From Mytilus galloprovincialis (lineage: Eukaryota > Mollusca > Bivalvia > Mytilida > Mytilidae), in assembly GCF_965363235.1 (NCBI RefSeq), contig NC_134847.1:53910439-53974438 (forward strand): a stretch of DNA of 64,000 nucleotides. The letters run 5' to 3'. The notes under the pieces are model-generated. The model did not search any database, had not been told where the DNA came from, and saw only the letters and a program-made list of their open reading frames with translations. Position numbers and translations under genes: made by a program. The first letter of the stretch is position 1; every line of letters begins with the position of its first letter. Below, piece after piece: positions 47,276 to 60,284 of the stretch.

Positions 47276-47925
47276 TATTTTGAAGACTGCAACACTATGC
47301 CAAATATCCGAACATTACTAATTTTCCCGCAGTATATAAGTCTGAAAATGTCTCACTTACATATTGTTTTTTAGATCAAAATGATGGTTTTATATCAAAT
47401 TGATTTTCAATTGAAAACGGTCTGGCCATGGTCTACAAATGGTGCATTGCAGACAGTGACTGAGCTATACAAACCCAATCAGAAACCAGGGGGATCTCAG
47501 GTACTCCAAAGGGGCAAGCAGTTCGTGATGCATCTGAACTGTACATTACAAGCACAAATCATGTGATATAAGTGCATTCGCTAATGCCACAATCGATAAA
47601 AACACAATGGAATTATAGTTTCATGTACGATTGTTGAAACATAGCCGTAGTCATCTGTGACACATACATTCAATCATAGTCAACCGATACAAATCAACAT
47701 AACATCCAAAAATCATCCAAACAACAGCTTCAACTCTACTATTATGTATAATTTGATTGGGCTTCCTTTAAAGTAGCAACTCTAAAATATATGAAGTTTA
47801 AGGATAATAATACCTTATTTGTCACTATTTTTCTAGAAATTGTTTAGTCGTTATTTCATGATTCAATTAAAAAGATTTCTATAAAATTTTATTCTTATCT
47901 GTATTATTTCTTTTCAATTTCTTAC

Positions 47926-49572
47926 CTTACGTTTCGGTTGAGGCACGATACGCCGTTCGAATACGTCAAATGGTTTCGGATCTACTATTTTTGTAGGTGG
48001 TCTCAAATCTATATAATAAACTAACTGGCAACCTTTTTTACGTGGCTGCGGGTACATCGATTCAAAATTTTCATCGTAATATATTTTTACGTCAATATTG
48101 TCAGGTGCTTCGTCTCGCTTGTCAGTTAATGTATTGGAGTTGTTTCTGCATTGATCAAAATTATACACAACATTGTCCTGTTTATTATTATTTAAAATTG
48201 TTTGCCGATTGTCAGAATTGAGCTTAGGATTTGTCCATACTTCTAATTGATTGCGTCTCTCATCTCTTTCCTTCTTTTCCAAATCAATCTGAACATTCTC
48301 CTTAATGTCGTTTGTTTTCTCTGGGTCATCCAACGTGCTTGTCCCCTTCGTATTACTAGGAAGTGGTTTTGTCGGGTTTTCGATAGTTGCAGTTATACAT
48401 GAATCGCCGGTAATGTTCGACTTTAAACGTGGTTTGTTTACTTCCTTTTGAACTAAACTTACAATATGCCTTTCCTGTGCATGTTGTCGTCGTTCTTGCT
48501 CGTATTTCCTTTGCTCTTCTCTAGATTTTACCATTTTCGAATAGTCAACGAGAAGACATTCTGTCTGTGTTGATCTCGTAGACAGAGCATTATATCTGTC
48601 ATTTTGTTGAGTTTCAGAACTGTCAGTTGTATATCCATCGCTACTATCTGATTCGGAACTTTCATCTGAACTTGTATACGCGTAACTTTCTATAGACCCT
48701 TCCGGTTTTCTTGTGTTAGGAAAGGATTGTATATCTTTGACAATCATCTTGTTCTCACTTATCTCATTCTTTCTACGAACTTCTCTATAGGGTCGGAGAA
48801 AAGTAACATCATCATTGTTATTGACTGCAAGTTTAGTTTGATATGGAAAGTTGTGTCCTCGTGTTTCACCCCCATAAGGTCGAGTTCGTGGAAGAGTTTC
48901 CATCCTACGTTTAACAATATTATCGGATTTATTAGAAGATACAAATTTACTCGATTTATTTCGATCTATTTTTCTGTCAGAAGGATCTTCAATGATGTGA
49001 TAAGTTACGACACGTCTTGGGGATGAATTTGAAAACCTTGCAGTTTTCATTTTTGACCTTTGAATCGGTTGTTTAGTTTGAGTGCTGTAATCAGTAGAAG
49101 ATTCGGTTTCACTTTCACTTTCCGAATTTTCTCGGCGGATAAATCGGAAGGATGGAGATGAATACGAATATGTTTCAAGTTCTTCCTTTTTAGGCAAATT
49201 GGATGTTTTATTATTCCGTTTTTCAATTGGCTTTGATGGCATGACATGTACTTTATAAACTGTGTTATCTCTGTAATAATCTGAAGAAGATTGAGTTTCA
49301 CTTTCGGTTTTACAATTTGTTTTCCTGACGACATGAGATGATGGATACATAATTTTATCTCTTTCTGGTTCTTTCTGTCGAAGACTGTACCTTTTCATAA
49401 TTCTGTTATCATGCTGTTCGGAAACTGTCCTCGACGGTACAAATCGTATCAAGCGTCTTCTTTGAGGATAGCTGTAGTAAACTCGTTCCTCTTCTTCTGA
49501 ATTATAGTCATCATCACTATATGGATCACCGGTATCTGGTGAATATTTATGCATCCTTTTAGCTTTGTACAT
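47926..49572 (-). CDS. GAR-2 first coding exon, long disordered protein with TQT motifs
   Basis: Starts at ATG (MYKAKRMHKYSPDTGD) and is open for 549 codons to a strong phase-0 donor AAG/GTAAGA. The N-terminus is acidic (SDDDYNSEEEE, 19-29). Two Ser/Glu/Thr clusters occur at 150-160 and 301-320. TQT, the core of LC8 dynein-light-chain ligands, occurs at 164-166 (DYSTQTKQ) and 335-337 (STRSTQTECL). Residues 346-380 form a charged, probably helical segment (REEQRKYEQERRQHAQERH). The last part is slightly more hydrophobic (CQLVYYIDLRPP) and ends FDVFERRIVPQPKRK. With the 68-residue GAR exon the product is 617 residues. A microtubule-associated role is inferred. A TATA-like element lies 91 nt upstream of the ATG. 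Confidence 0.8.
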
Positions 49573-49662
49573 ATTAATGACTTATAATACCTTCTACCTT
49601 TATATTGGTTCTATATTCTTTTTTCCCCGCTAGCCATACTACCAAGAAGAAGGTTAATATAG

Positions 49663-49669
49663 CTTTATA
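49663..49669 (-). promoter_or_regulatory. TATA-like element upstream of GAR-2
   Basis: TATAAAG on the minus strand lies 91 nt upstream of the GAR-2 ATG (49572). It would place a transcription start near 49635 with a roughly 60 nt 5' UTR. AT-rich context makes chance occurrence possible. Confidence 0.3.
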
Positions 49670-52149
49670 AGGTACATACACTCGGTATGTCTCTGCGATT
49701 ATCGAGCAATTGAGACTCAATAATGTCACTCGTCTACGAAGATGTACAGACAGACCTCAAAACTGATCGTTATTTCGAAAATCCAATATTCAATATTTGT
49801 TTTGTCTATTGTCAATTTAAATTGTAATATTGACGTTTTATTTGTCTTTCAACATTACATAAAAGACATGCTTACAACTAATTGTACTGGTAAGGTATAA
49901 CGTCCCCGTGTGTATTGAAGAATGTTGGCATGAAATCAAATTAAGATCAAACTGAAACACTATATATATCAGATTACGATGTGGTTTGTGTCGAATATCA
50001 ACTAAAGTTTTAAATCGGCTTTGTAATAAATGGATGTGTAGTAAACTTTATATGTCTTTAGGTCATTATCTTTTATGTCAAATAAAGGATTTAAGATGAA
50101 TTTTATATAGATTAAAATTTACTTAATCTCTTTGTTGGAAGAAATATAATATTTTGTTTAAATAAACCAAGTATTAAACTGCAAGCTTTTACATTTACTA
50201 AAGTAATGTTTGATCGTTGAATTGTTTTTAATTATATATATATGTTTATATAAATACTGTTAATCGGTTATTACCGTTCACCTAATTTTTAATGATTTAT
50301 ACTTTTACAAACTGTTGGGTTATGTTTTTATTATCAGCGTGGGGGTTGTTTGATATGAAACTACTATAAAACGTGGCATAGTAGTAGTCTCAGGTTTGAT
50401 CTACATTTTTTATTCGTCAATATTCAATGTTAACATCAATTTTCCTCGCCTGTCGCTGAATTTTCCTGTGTGACGTCACGACAAATGCGACCATGCAAAT
50501 GGCGTCACATAAAAAAGAACACATCTTCTGTAAAGAATTGGAAAAAAAGGATACAGAGTGTCTAAATATCGTCTAAAAATTATAAGAGAAACAAATTCCA
50601 CCCCAAAATCTCGTGCAATACAATATTTCTCCAGTCTCAAAAGTTTCATTTTATACATTTGAAAAATTTGGTAAGATTTGAGTTAAACATAAGAAAATAC
50701 ACTTGTATCGAGTAGAGAAATATCGTATTAACCTCAATACAGTGGTAGAATTATATTTTTATGAACTCTTGAATGGCTGTTATTTATTAGGACGAACATA
50801 CGTTGTATGTATAAAACTGATGTTACATAACTAATGGAAAACACATTGTGAAAAAAATTTGAAAAATCTCATACTTATGTTATCTTTTGAAGATTATGAA
50901 TTGACGTATGACGATCATAATATACATAGAAGGACGAGAACAAAGATCATTTGATATGGGTATGAATACTATTTTGTACCAGACCGAAACACTTACTCCT
51001 TACTTCGCTCCTTACTTCTAAGAACACGCTACTCAGTCCTTTTATTTTAACCAAACTTTTCATTAATGTCGTCATGTTGTCATTTTAATGTTATATTCTA
51101 CATTGCCATACAAGCCGGGGGGGGGGGGGATTGGCATGCCACAAAAAACAGGTTCAACCAACCATTTTTTTTTTTATTAAACAAGTGTGAACACAGATCA
51201 ATGTGGATAATATGTTTGAATGTTTGACGGTGTTTTCTGATAAAAAAAAATCTGTTTTCCCCCCATAGTGTTCTACAGTGACAGCCATCTTCAATATCAG
51301 ACCAGTACCAAACACTAAAAATGTGTAGTGTTGTTTTTTTTCAATATTTGGGTTTTATGTTCAAGATAATCTTGGAGGAGACACATTTTTGTACACAATA
51401 TAATTACCAAATGATTCTGTTAAAATGAGATCTACTACTTTGCTTTTGGATAAAAAAAATACTAAAAATTAGTAGAGGAACGCATAAGCTGCATTTCTAC
51501 ATTATATGTAATTTGATATGCAAGATGGTTTATAAGAACCTGTATGTATGTTCTTCTCGTATGGTTCTAATTATGTCCATTGTGGTGGGCATTTCGTACT
51601 TGGAACACTGTAGTCAAGGATCATCCTAGTATCATTAGTGAAAGATTCCCTTTACATGTTCGACATTGTTTCTTAGATATCTAATAGTTCAAAGTGATGA
51701 TAATACCTGGCATGCACATGGGGCTAGATGAGCAAGAAAGTACACTTCTGTTGTATCACACATATACTTTAATTCTTTCTTTGAAATTGTCTTTATCTTA
51801 GATTCTCCATGGCCTGATTGAAGTTATATAAACGTTGATAAAAGACAAATTTACTAGAATGAAATAGTTTTAATAACATGGTATATCCAATTTATTTGTT
51901 TATGATTCTTAATTTCTCTAAATAGATTATTACAAATAGTGTACACTATAAAAAATATGAATAAGGTTTTGCAGAATTATTCTTGTTTCAATGTTTTTGT
52001 TATGTGGATAGAAATATAAATGAAACTTTTAGGATGCAGTTTTGTTGTGGCCATGGTATAAAAATAAACGGTGCTGTAATCCGTCAACTAACATCAACAC
52101 AAATTAAAGAACCTTAGTGAGCGTGCTCACATACCCCACGCCCCCACAT

Positions 52150-53096
52150 TGTCACTGGACAAATAAAATAACTCTAAGTAAAAAAATGAATCATAATTTC
52201 CTGTCGATAAGCACATCAACATAGTATGTCCTTAATATCTAAAACGTTTCATGAAATTCTGTTGTGATGTTTCAGAGGAGTTTTGATGACAAACTGTTGC
52301 ATAAGTATATTGAGGCAAATAAGTTCAAAGGGGAATAACTCCTAGAAAAAAATTGGAATCATAATTCCCTGTCGATATGCACATCTACATAGTATGTCCT
52401 TATTATCTTCAAAGTTTCATGAAATTCTGTTGTGTGATTTCCGAGGAGTTGAGATGACAAACTGTTGCAGTAGTATATTGGTGCAAATAAGTTCAAAGGA
52501 GCGTATTGAAAAAAAAAATTGAATCCTAATTTCCTGTCGATATGCACATCTACATAGTATGTCCTTAATATCTAAAAAGGTTTCATGAAATTCTGTTGTG
52601 TGGTTTCAGAGGAGTTGCGATGACAAAGTATTGCAGTAGTATATTGAGGCAAATAAGTTTAAAGGGGCTTAACCTCTAGAAAAAAAAATTGTATCGTAAT
52701 TTCCTGTCGATATGCACATCTACATAGTATGTCCTTATTATCGACAAAGTTTCATGAAATTCTGTTGTGTGGTTTCAGGGAGTTGCCATGACAAACTGTT
52801 GCAGTAGTATATTGGGGCAAATAAGTTCAAAGGGGCGTAACTCCTAGAAAAAATTGAATCATAATTTCCTGTCAATATGCACATCTATATAGTATGTCCT
52901 TATTATCGACAAAGTTTCATGAAATTCTGTTGTGTGGTTTCAGAGGAGTTGCGATGACAAACTGTTGCAGTAGTATATTTGGGCAAATAAGTTCAAAGGG
53001 GCGTAACTCCTAGAAAAAAAATTAAATCATAATATCCTGTCAATATGCACATCTACATAGTATGTCCTTATTATCTAAAAACTCCTCTGAAACCAT
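52150..53096. repeat. Tandem array, about 167 bp unit, nearly six copies
   Basis: CCTGTCGATATGCACATC-type phrases start near 52200, 52368, 52533, 52703, 52868 and 53036, a period of 165-170 bp. Each unit also contains AGTATGTCCTTA, TTTCATGAAATTCTGTTGTG, CAGAGGAGTTGCGATGACAA and AATAAGTTCAAAGGGG. The last unit breaks off into ACTCCTCTGAAACCA, which is the unit's own TGGTTTCAGAGGAGT inverted. Confidence 0.85.
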
Positions 53097-55336
53097 GCAA
53101 AGTCAGATATATTTGTGATATGACGTATAAATGTAATGTTTTGTAAACCCGAAATTTGTTTTTGAAACAATCTTTTTTCCACAGAAAATGCCAATTTTTG
53201 AGAAAATATCCAAATTCGGAGACCGTTATCGATCCGTGTCTTATACGCTTTCGCATGCTCAGTCGACGTACTGCCCGCAGTTTTTAACTTTATATATAAA
53301 TGATATAGGACAATGGTGTAGATTAAAAATTACACCATTTCAGACCCTTTTGTTTCCCACATAATTAATATTACCAATAATTAAAAAGTTGCGGGTCGAA
53401 TCCGATACCGATTCCAATAGTATATTTTCACAAATTACCTGATCCCTGTTACATAATCTGTACATTCCGCCTCTGTCGGGCGCACAACCAAACAGTGTAT
53501 TGAGGATTTGCTATAAAGACAGGTAATAATCACACCTGAAATTCCTCATTATACAGGGAATAACTGTGCACCTAATAATCAGCGTGACTTTACCAAATGA
53601 CAATACGAATTCTAAAAATTCAGGCTAAAACTAATTCAGTCAAGGACCCGCGACATGTCGAGGGTATGGTCTAGTTAGCCTTATGCGTTTCGTCCATATG
53701 TATGAATGAATAACCAGTTGCACTCAGGACTCTTCAGTAGATAGTGCAAATGGTTAAAAAGGTGACAAAACCACCTAGCATCAAATTCCAGGTAGCAATG
53801 TTTGATATATTTCAATGTACTTTTTTTATTTGGCTATCTGGATGCAAAGTAATTGTTTCAAATGCATCTAAAAATAATTTGATCTATCTTAAACAATTCA
53901 TGCTCAGTGGATGCTGCTTCAATAATTCCTGGTGATGACAATTTCAACGATCTTACCTTAAGTTGTTTATATCAGAAAGAATGCATTGGCATAACAATGA
54001 ACTGAGCAATGCAAAGCACTTTAATAATACACTTAGACAGAGAGCTCAATCCAGTGATATACTTCTTGAACACCAAATACAAACATGCCTAACTGCACGG
54101 ATCGGAGGTCCTGAAAATAGACATGTAAATTAAATATATAATATGTAAATAAAATGTCTATGTACATGTATATAAAACTCAAATACAAATATATAAAAAT
54201 ACAGATATCTGATAAAAATAGTTAGTAAAAAGCAAGTAGATGTCACTACATGCACAAATAAATACATCCTGAGTGCCTTTCTCTAAAAATAAGAACAAAC
54301 TTTCACCTTATCTTGGTAAACAGGTGGTCCAATGACACAGTTATCGCATATTACATATTACATATTAAAAAAATTTGGGTGCTGAATCTTTATGTTAAGT
54401 AGTAAATTGGTCCAGTTCAAAAAGGTTAAATTTTATCACGTCTGAAGCTGTCAAACTGAATTTTACACCCCCTTAACACAGAATTGTCAATATTTTGAGT
54501 TAGAGCTGGTAGAAGTTTCTATAATTTTGATATTATTTGTCTCACTGGTAGTACACTACACTGTAAAAATATTTTTTGAGAAAGAGCAGGCGATTTTTTT
54601 AATTTGAATTGTCTAAAAGAAATGCACTACGAAATAACTGTGTACTCGGGCCAGGTGAAGAAAAAAAACATTCAAAACTAAAAAGTTTTCAGTGTCTATT
54701 ACCATCACCACTGAATCAATACATTTGTATTAATACATGTACATGTATTTGCATCAGTGTAAAAATGTGCTAAAAAGTAGTAATTTTTTTACTAAAATAA
54801 ATGTATAATTTACGCTTGTGTATGGCTGTATGTAATTGTTTCGCGCCTACATCAATATTTATAGCAGTGCAAAAGTTTTTCTGTGGATAAATATATATAT
54901 ATACATGATATACACAAGGCTGGTGTGGACGAATGGACTACATCTAGACATAAGGTCTATGCAATTTTGATAAATATATACATGTATATACACGAGGCTG
55001 GTGTGGACACACTTGCATGGATGCACAAAAAATCTAGATATATGAAGATAGAGAGAGAGAGGTATTGATGATTTTATACAGAGTTTTATGTATTTTACTT
55101 TCGAAAAAAGACATTCCAATGAAATGGATGTATCAGACATGTCAGATACAGAAGCTAATCTATTTAACTCTCCCAGTCATCCATTATGGAGTCAAAGTCT
55201 CGTGACAGTACTCATGTACAACTAAAACTATGCTTGTAATTCATCTGATTCAACAAATGCAAGTACTGTGAAATGTTTCAAAACAGCCTATTAATTGTGA
55301 AGTAATAGCAGGTCTCCCCATGTATGTAAGGTATAA

Positions 55337-55475
55337 CAAATAGACAAATAATTAGATGACCATTAGTCCAAAGCAACGTGTTACAGAAAAAAAATAAAAT
55401 AGCTAACAAATTGAAAAATAATTAGTTAACTGTTTGTCCAAAGGAACGTGTCACAGGAAAAAAATAAAATAGCCT
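55337..55475. repeat. Tandem duplication, 70 bp unit
   Basis: 55337-55406 and 55407-55475 share AAATAATTAGATG/TTAAC, TTAGTCCAAAGCAACGTGTT (second copy TTGTCCAAAGGAACGTGTC) and GAAAAAAAATAAAATAGC. Confidence 0.7.
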
Positions 55476-55489
55476 GTTGAAGGCCGTAC

Positions 55490-55575
55490 GGTGACCTATA
55501 GTTGTTAATGTCTGTGTCATGTTGTGGTCTTTTGTGGATAGTTGTCTCATTGGCAATCATACCACATCTTCTTTT
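55490..55575 (-). repeat. Dispersed repeat family R2, reverse 5' end
   Basis: GGCCGTACGGTGACCTATAG, GTTGTTAATGTCTGTGTCAT, GGATAGTTGTCTCATTGGCA and ATCATACCACATCTTC are the reverse complement of the R2 start. Confidence 0.7.
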
Positions 55576-55939
55576 TTATATTTTCAACATGGTCAAGACG
55601 TCATAATTATTTGGCTTAGATGACCATTTGATAATTTGGGGGGCCAGAAGTAATATTTTCCAAATTGAATATTCATTTTCATCTATTATGCTTATTTTAT
55701 TCAGTGGACATGTGGATATGATATTCATTTTCAATATCATCCTCCCCAAAAAATCAAAGAATAATCCCCTTTCCTTTCAACTTTATACCTATATGTACTA
55801 CCTCTGTACTAAGATCTAATCCTCTTGCACACTGTTTTTGTTGCTCTCAAGAACATATATAACTATATTAAGTTTAGCTTCTACAGACCCCTTATCTGGG
55901 ATCTGGGCAATGTCCTACTATAGTGAGAATTTCTTCTTA

Positions 55940-56607
55940 CAATCGATAGGGATTTTTGTTTGGGGGTCAAAGTTTTGAAGCTATGTGTTAAGGGGAGGGG
56001 TCATTATGTGGTGAAAAATTTGAACATACTTTTCAGCTGATAAACAATGACCGTTCCTTAAGTTTAGCTTCTAGATACTCCTCTACTTAGTGAGAATTTC
56101 TCCTCGCGTAAGGATCCAGTTCTCATTATTAAATCCGACTGAAAACATATGAAAGAGCATTCCGACCTGGGAGTCCTTGCCTTCACCTGTTAAATCTCAG
56201 TCAAGAGACAGGTTATTCCACTGGTCCACTAAAAACAAATTTCACTGACGGCAATCGATAGGGATTTTTGTTTGGGGGTCAAAGTTTTAAAGCTATGTGG
56301 TATAGGGAGGGGGGTCTTTATGAATTTATGTTGTTCATAATTGTTTTTTTTTGGGGGGGGGGATCAATAAATTTGAACATACCCCTCAGCTGATAAACAA
56401 TGACTGTTCCCTAAGTTAAGCTTCTACAGACCCCTCTACTATAGTGAGAATTTCCCCTCGCGTAAGGTTCCAGTTCTCATTATTTAAATCCAACTGAAAA
56501 CATGAAAAAGCATTCCGACCTGGGAGTCCTTGCCTTCACCTGTTAAATCTGACAGTCAAGAGACAGGTTATTCCACTGGTATGCTGAGAACAAATTTCAC
56601 TGACGGC
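55940..56607. repeat. Tandem duplication of a 312-356 bp unit
   Basis: Both copies begin CAATCGATAGGGATTTTTGT, contain GCTGATAAACAATGAC, CTCGCGTAAGG and CATTCCGACCTGGGAGTCCT, and end CAAATTTCACTGACGGC. Copy one is 55940-56251 and copy two 56252-56607. The second has about 40 extra bases including a G-run near 56353. Confidence 0.85.
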
Positions 56608-56924
56608 TAGAAATGTTTGCATATATACTAATGCTTACCTTTTTTTTGGGAGAAAATATAAAATAGAGAACCCAACCAAAATTTCACGGAGCTGAATTTC
56701 CGGATAATATAAATCGAACGTTTTGGAAAATCTCTCAGGTTTCCCACACAAAACGAAGGTGTCAATTTAAGAATTTTGAAACAAAAAGATCATTTCAGCG
56801 ATACAGGCCTAGTTTATATGTATGTTTATGTGTTTCGTGTCAACCCCATAACAAATCAAAAGTTTTCAAATAATACACTTCCGCCCGCCATGATCCAGTA
56901 AATATATATTTTGTTACAAGTGTA

Positions 56925-57130
56925 GTTAAATATCCTGTACCAAGTCAAGAAAATGGCCATTGTTATATTATAGATCTTTTCTGTGGGTGTTACATTTTAA
57001 TGTTATGTTTTTGTTGTGACGTAGTTCTCCTCTTATATTTAATGTTTCCCTCAGTTTTAGTTTGTAACCCGGATTAATATTTCTCAATCGATGTATGAAT
57101 TTCGAACAGCGGTATACTACAATTGTTTTT
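56925..57130 (+). repeat. Dispersed repeat family R4
   Basis: ATCCTGTACCAAGTCAAGAA, ATGGCCATTGTTATATTATA, CCCTCAGTTTTAGTTTGTAA and GAACAGCGGTATACTAC read as a dispersed repeat that I associate with bivalve genomes by recollection. It is present once here. Confidence 0.45.
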
Positions 57131-57374
57131 TTATACGTTATATATCTAATAGCGAAAAAACGTAAACGCTAGTCTGTGTACATTAGATGCTTCACCAATC
57201 AAACGGTCTATTGAACTGTTAACAGCAATTCCCTCTACGTGTTATGCACACATCAGATTCAACTTTGCAGAAAAATGATGTTCACAATTTAAATACTGAC
57301 ACCGACAGAATACATTTATTTCACTACAAACCAATCCTAAGAAATACACTTTTTATTTGTGCAAGAATAACAAA

Positions 57375-57625
57375 AGACACCAAAGTGAGATTCAATTCAA
57401 AGTTTTGAAAAAAATATAACAACGCCATGGTTAAAAAAGAAGTAAATCAACAGATATTCAACAGCTCTCAACACACAAGTTGGAAATCTGAAGACTGAGC
57501 AATACAAACCTACTAAAACGGAGGTTGATCTCAAATGCTTCGGAAGGATTGGCAGATGCTGCTTCACATTAAGCTCCCGTCGTGATGGATTGTAAGTACA
57601 AACCAGAATGTTAAATCTAATTCGG
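57375..57625 (+). repeat. Dispersed repeat family R1
   Basis: AAAGACACCAAAGTGAGATT, ATAACAACGCCATGGTTAAA, GTTGATCTCAAATGCTTCGG and CTCCCGTCGTGATGG are R1 phrases in the order expected from the reverse copy at 47040-47275. Confidence 0.6.
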
Positions 57626-59017
57626 TAGGACACATCCGGGCAAACGGGGACGAGATTGTAGCTACGACAATTTAAGCATATCCATCGTTATTCGTGGAAC
57701 ATATATTCCATAACGGTCAAGTAATACGTAATGGTGTCCGTTAAATATACGAAAGGATGATTTAAACTTCAAAACTTGGAATTCTTGATTAAGTAGTTTC
57801 CTTTTGAGCAGCAATTCTCTATCAATGAAAATACATGCCCTGTAATAAAGTATCATTTGAGAGGTATGCATAGAAACATAGAAATGGAAAGGTCACAATC
57901 GGGATGCTGAAATAAAGTAAAGTTTTGTTTGCAACTGATCTTTATTTTCAAATCAATATATAAGTAATGATATGAAGCAGATTCAACTGTATCTGATGTA
58001 TTCTTTATATCAAGTTCACCAAATTACGAGAGAACATCATCAATATAGTGGAAAGTGAAGTTAAAGGATACTGTTCACTTCTTTAACTACTTTTTAAGAT
58101 CCTCAAAAGTTTTTTGTATATAGTCAGCCCAACATTAATAAAAAGAGAAGACGTGCATAGTTGGCTCCAATGTGTATATCGTATACTTGTTAAAATACAC
58201 GTCCTCCAAATTAAACAAATATGTTGTCAATTACGAAATCAATCTTGATAATGTCACTTTCATCAGATTTTTTTTAAATTTGTAAACTGAATAACACATT
58301 GCAAAATTAAGAGGTAAAATCGTTTTAAACTTGTGTTCACATAAACATATTAAAATAAAATTCACTTATGTATTCAAAATAATCGTTATAAAAAGTTAAG
58401 AACAGCTGCACATTATCTATATCAAAATAGAATTTATATTATTTATAGTTAAGTTCCCAGTTCCATTATTCATAAAGTATTTAAATGTATGGTGGTGTTT
58501 GATAAACTTTTGTCTCAAGTAATATTGTCAATGTACTCCTCTAAAACATAATTTAAATAGCAAGATACCCTTTCTCAGATTGTTTCTAGTGTTGTTTACG
58601 AAATATGCATGTAGCATATTTGTGAAACCACGAAATCTGTGATTGCAGTGTTCATTTGATTCATTTCTAATTTTATTCAGTTTAAAAAAAAAGTGTTCTT
58701 GTTTACTGTCGTATTTTACTTACAGAATGTTGTTTTGTTGTTATTTAATATTAGATACCTATCAGTTACAAAAAACATTCAGCGAATCAATTGTTTCTAC
58801 AAAAAGTATTTATTTTAAAATACTGTAAATTCAGTAATTAGTGCATTTATTATTGCTATTTTGTCATTTTGGACTAAAATGTGATTTTAATATTTGAGAT
58901 ATTGTGTAAAATCCCGTTTAATTCATATAAATATTTAAAAACGCGAGTTTAAATTATTGCGATGCTAACCTGTCACATTTTTCGCAATGATAAAAACATC
59001 GCCATTATATCTGAAAT

Positions 59018-59242
59018 TTATAGTAGTGAATAATAAAACTGTTTTGACTGGTTCCAGGACTTATAATGTGACTTAATTCCAAGATATATGTCTTTAACTT
59101 CACACGTGTTATTATATAATGGCCGTTTATACTCTGTTATCTTAAACTTATATGGAACATGACGGGCCATGTAGTCTTCCAGTGTCTCCCAACCACCACC
59201 AACTTTAACCATCACGTGATGTTTCTCTGACTTTTCATTGAC
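59018..59242 (-). CDS. GAR-1 second exon: C-terminal half of a complete GAR domain
   Basis: After TTTATCTTGCAG on the minus strand, the phase-0 exon encodes 74 residues and a stop. It begins VNEKSEKHHVMVKVGGGWET then LEDYMARHVPYK, the closest match in the window to the GAS2 GAR consensus HVMVRVGGGWDTLxxYLxxHDP. It ends with DIYLGIKSHYKSWNQSK, the tail shared with GAR-2 and GAR-3. Joined to the exon at 61020-60892 it completes the domain. An AATAAA-like hexamer lies about 170 nt downstream (near 58847). Confidence 0.8.
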   Translation of the reverse strand, partial: VNEKSEKHHVMVKVGGGWETLEDYMARHVPYKFKITEYKRPLYNNTCEVKDIYLGIKSHYKSWNQSKQFYYSLL

Positions 59243-60024
59243 CTGCAAGATAAATGAACTGTGAATATTTATGAAAGTTCTTAGTTCCGTGTTTAAGGCC
59301 TCGCAGTTACTTTGAGATGAAGAATAGCAATACAACGCTGTTCTTTTGCTTTTTGCTTGTGTTTTTCGTAGTGTATGTACTTATTTTGTGACATGGATAT
59401 ATACCCCATATCCTTTGTTTTTCTATTATAATAGATCGCCACTTTATAATCTAAGATACAATTGCTTACTGCATTGCATTGCTAAAATATGCAAATATTA
59501 TCATTTAATTTGCCGAGTTTCTAATCTATTGGTTTACCATTATTAGCCAATCAGAACGCTTTAAACCAAATATTAATAGGGTTACGCGTTTGAATTTAAT
59601 ATCCATTAATAATCCTATTCTCGAATAAATATATAAAGAAAGTATGAGAACAGTATTGGCTATTTGAAAATATCTTTTAATTGTACCATGCGGACAAAGT
59701 GAAACAATTCATAAATATAAATCTATTTTTGAAACTTACAATCGAAGTCTAAATGACCTACAGAAGACCACGGGACTTTGCAGAAAAACCGAAACAATCA
59801 TTTTTCCGATGAGCTTAAGTTTAAAGATTTTGTTCCAAAAGAGACCTCAAACCAAGGTTTGTGAAACTTTAAAATTCACAATAACAGTAGAACAAAATAT
59901 ATACAAAAAGATCTTTAATAACACAATACAAAGAATTAAAAACAAACTATTATATGAATGTAAATGAAGATGTTAAGGAAAATTAATTAATTAATTTCGA
60001 CTGCCACTGGAAAATAATGCTCTA

Positions 60025-60240
60025 TTGGATAGAGATAGAAATTTGGCCTTGCAACAGGCCACCTACGGATCCGTCAAAGGGTTGTTGCAAGGGTTCTTAA
60101 TGTGTAGAGAGCATAGCACTATATGCATACAAGGCATCAGATTCGACATCCCGATTCCAACTGGACTGTTTAAGAAGAATAATAAAGCTACTAGTGTGAA
60201 ACATATTATAAATGTAATACCTAGGGTCAGTTACATGTAA
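60025..60240 (+). other. Repeat-associated open frame, unrecognised
   Basis: A 71-codon plus-strand frame (MDRDRNLALQQATYGSVKGL and on) lies in the GAR-1 intron directly upstream of a hammerhead-containing repeat (60285-60435). It has some protein-like composition (IRFDIPIPTGLFKKNN) but no recognisable domain. It may be a relic of a retroelement linked to the ribozyme repeat, or chance. Confidence 0.2.
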
Positions 60241-60284
60241 CAACTGATAATATAACTTTATAATATGTTGTAAAGTAAAGTTTT

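Larger units (their letters stand above)
49573..59017. other. Gap between GAR-1 and GAR-2, no gene supported
   Basis: It contains a 167 bp tandem array (52150-53096), tandem duplications at 55337-55475 and 55940-56607, repeats at 55490-55575 (R2, reverse), 56925-57130 (R4) and 57375-57625 (R1), a short duplicated GAGGCTGGTGTGGAC phrase at 54916 and 54995, and G-runs near 51118 and 56353. No phase-0 large exon or VGGGW exon is present. Confidence 0.55.

Noticed and set aside
52150-53096. Array as a possible CRISPR or rRNA spacer array
   Set aside because: The whole 167 bp unit is conserved with no repeat/spacer alternation and no rRNA genes nearby.
57241-57660. Open frame at 57397-57633 as a gene
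   Set aside because: It lies within a copy of dispersed repeat R1.
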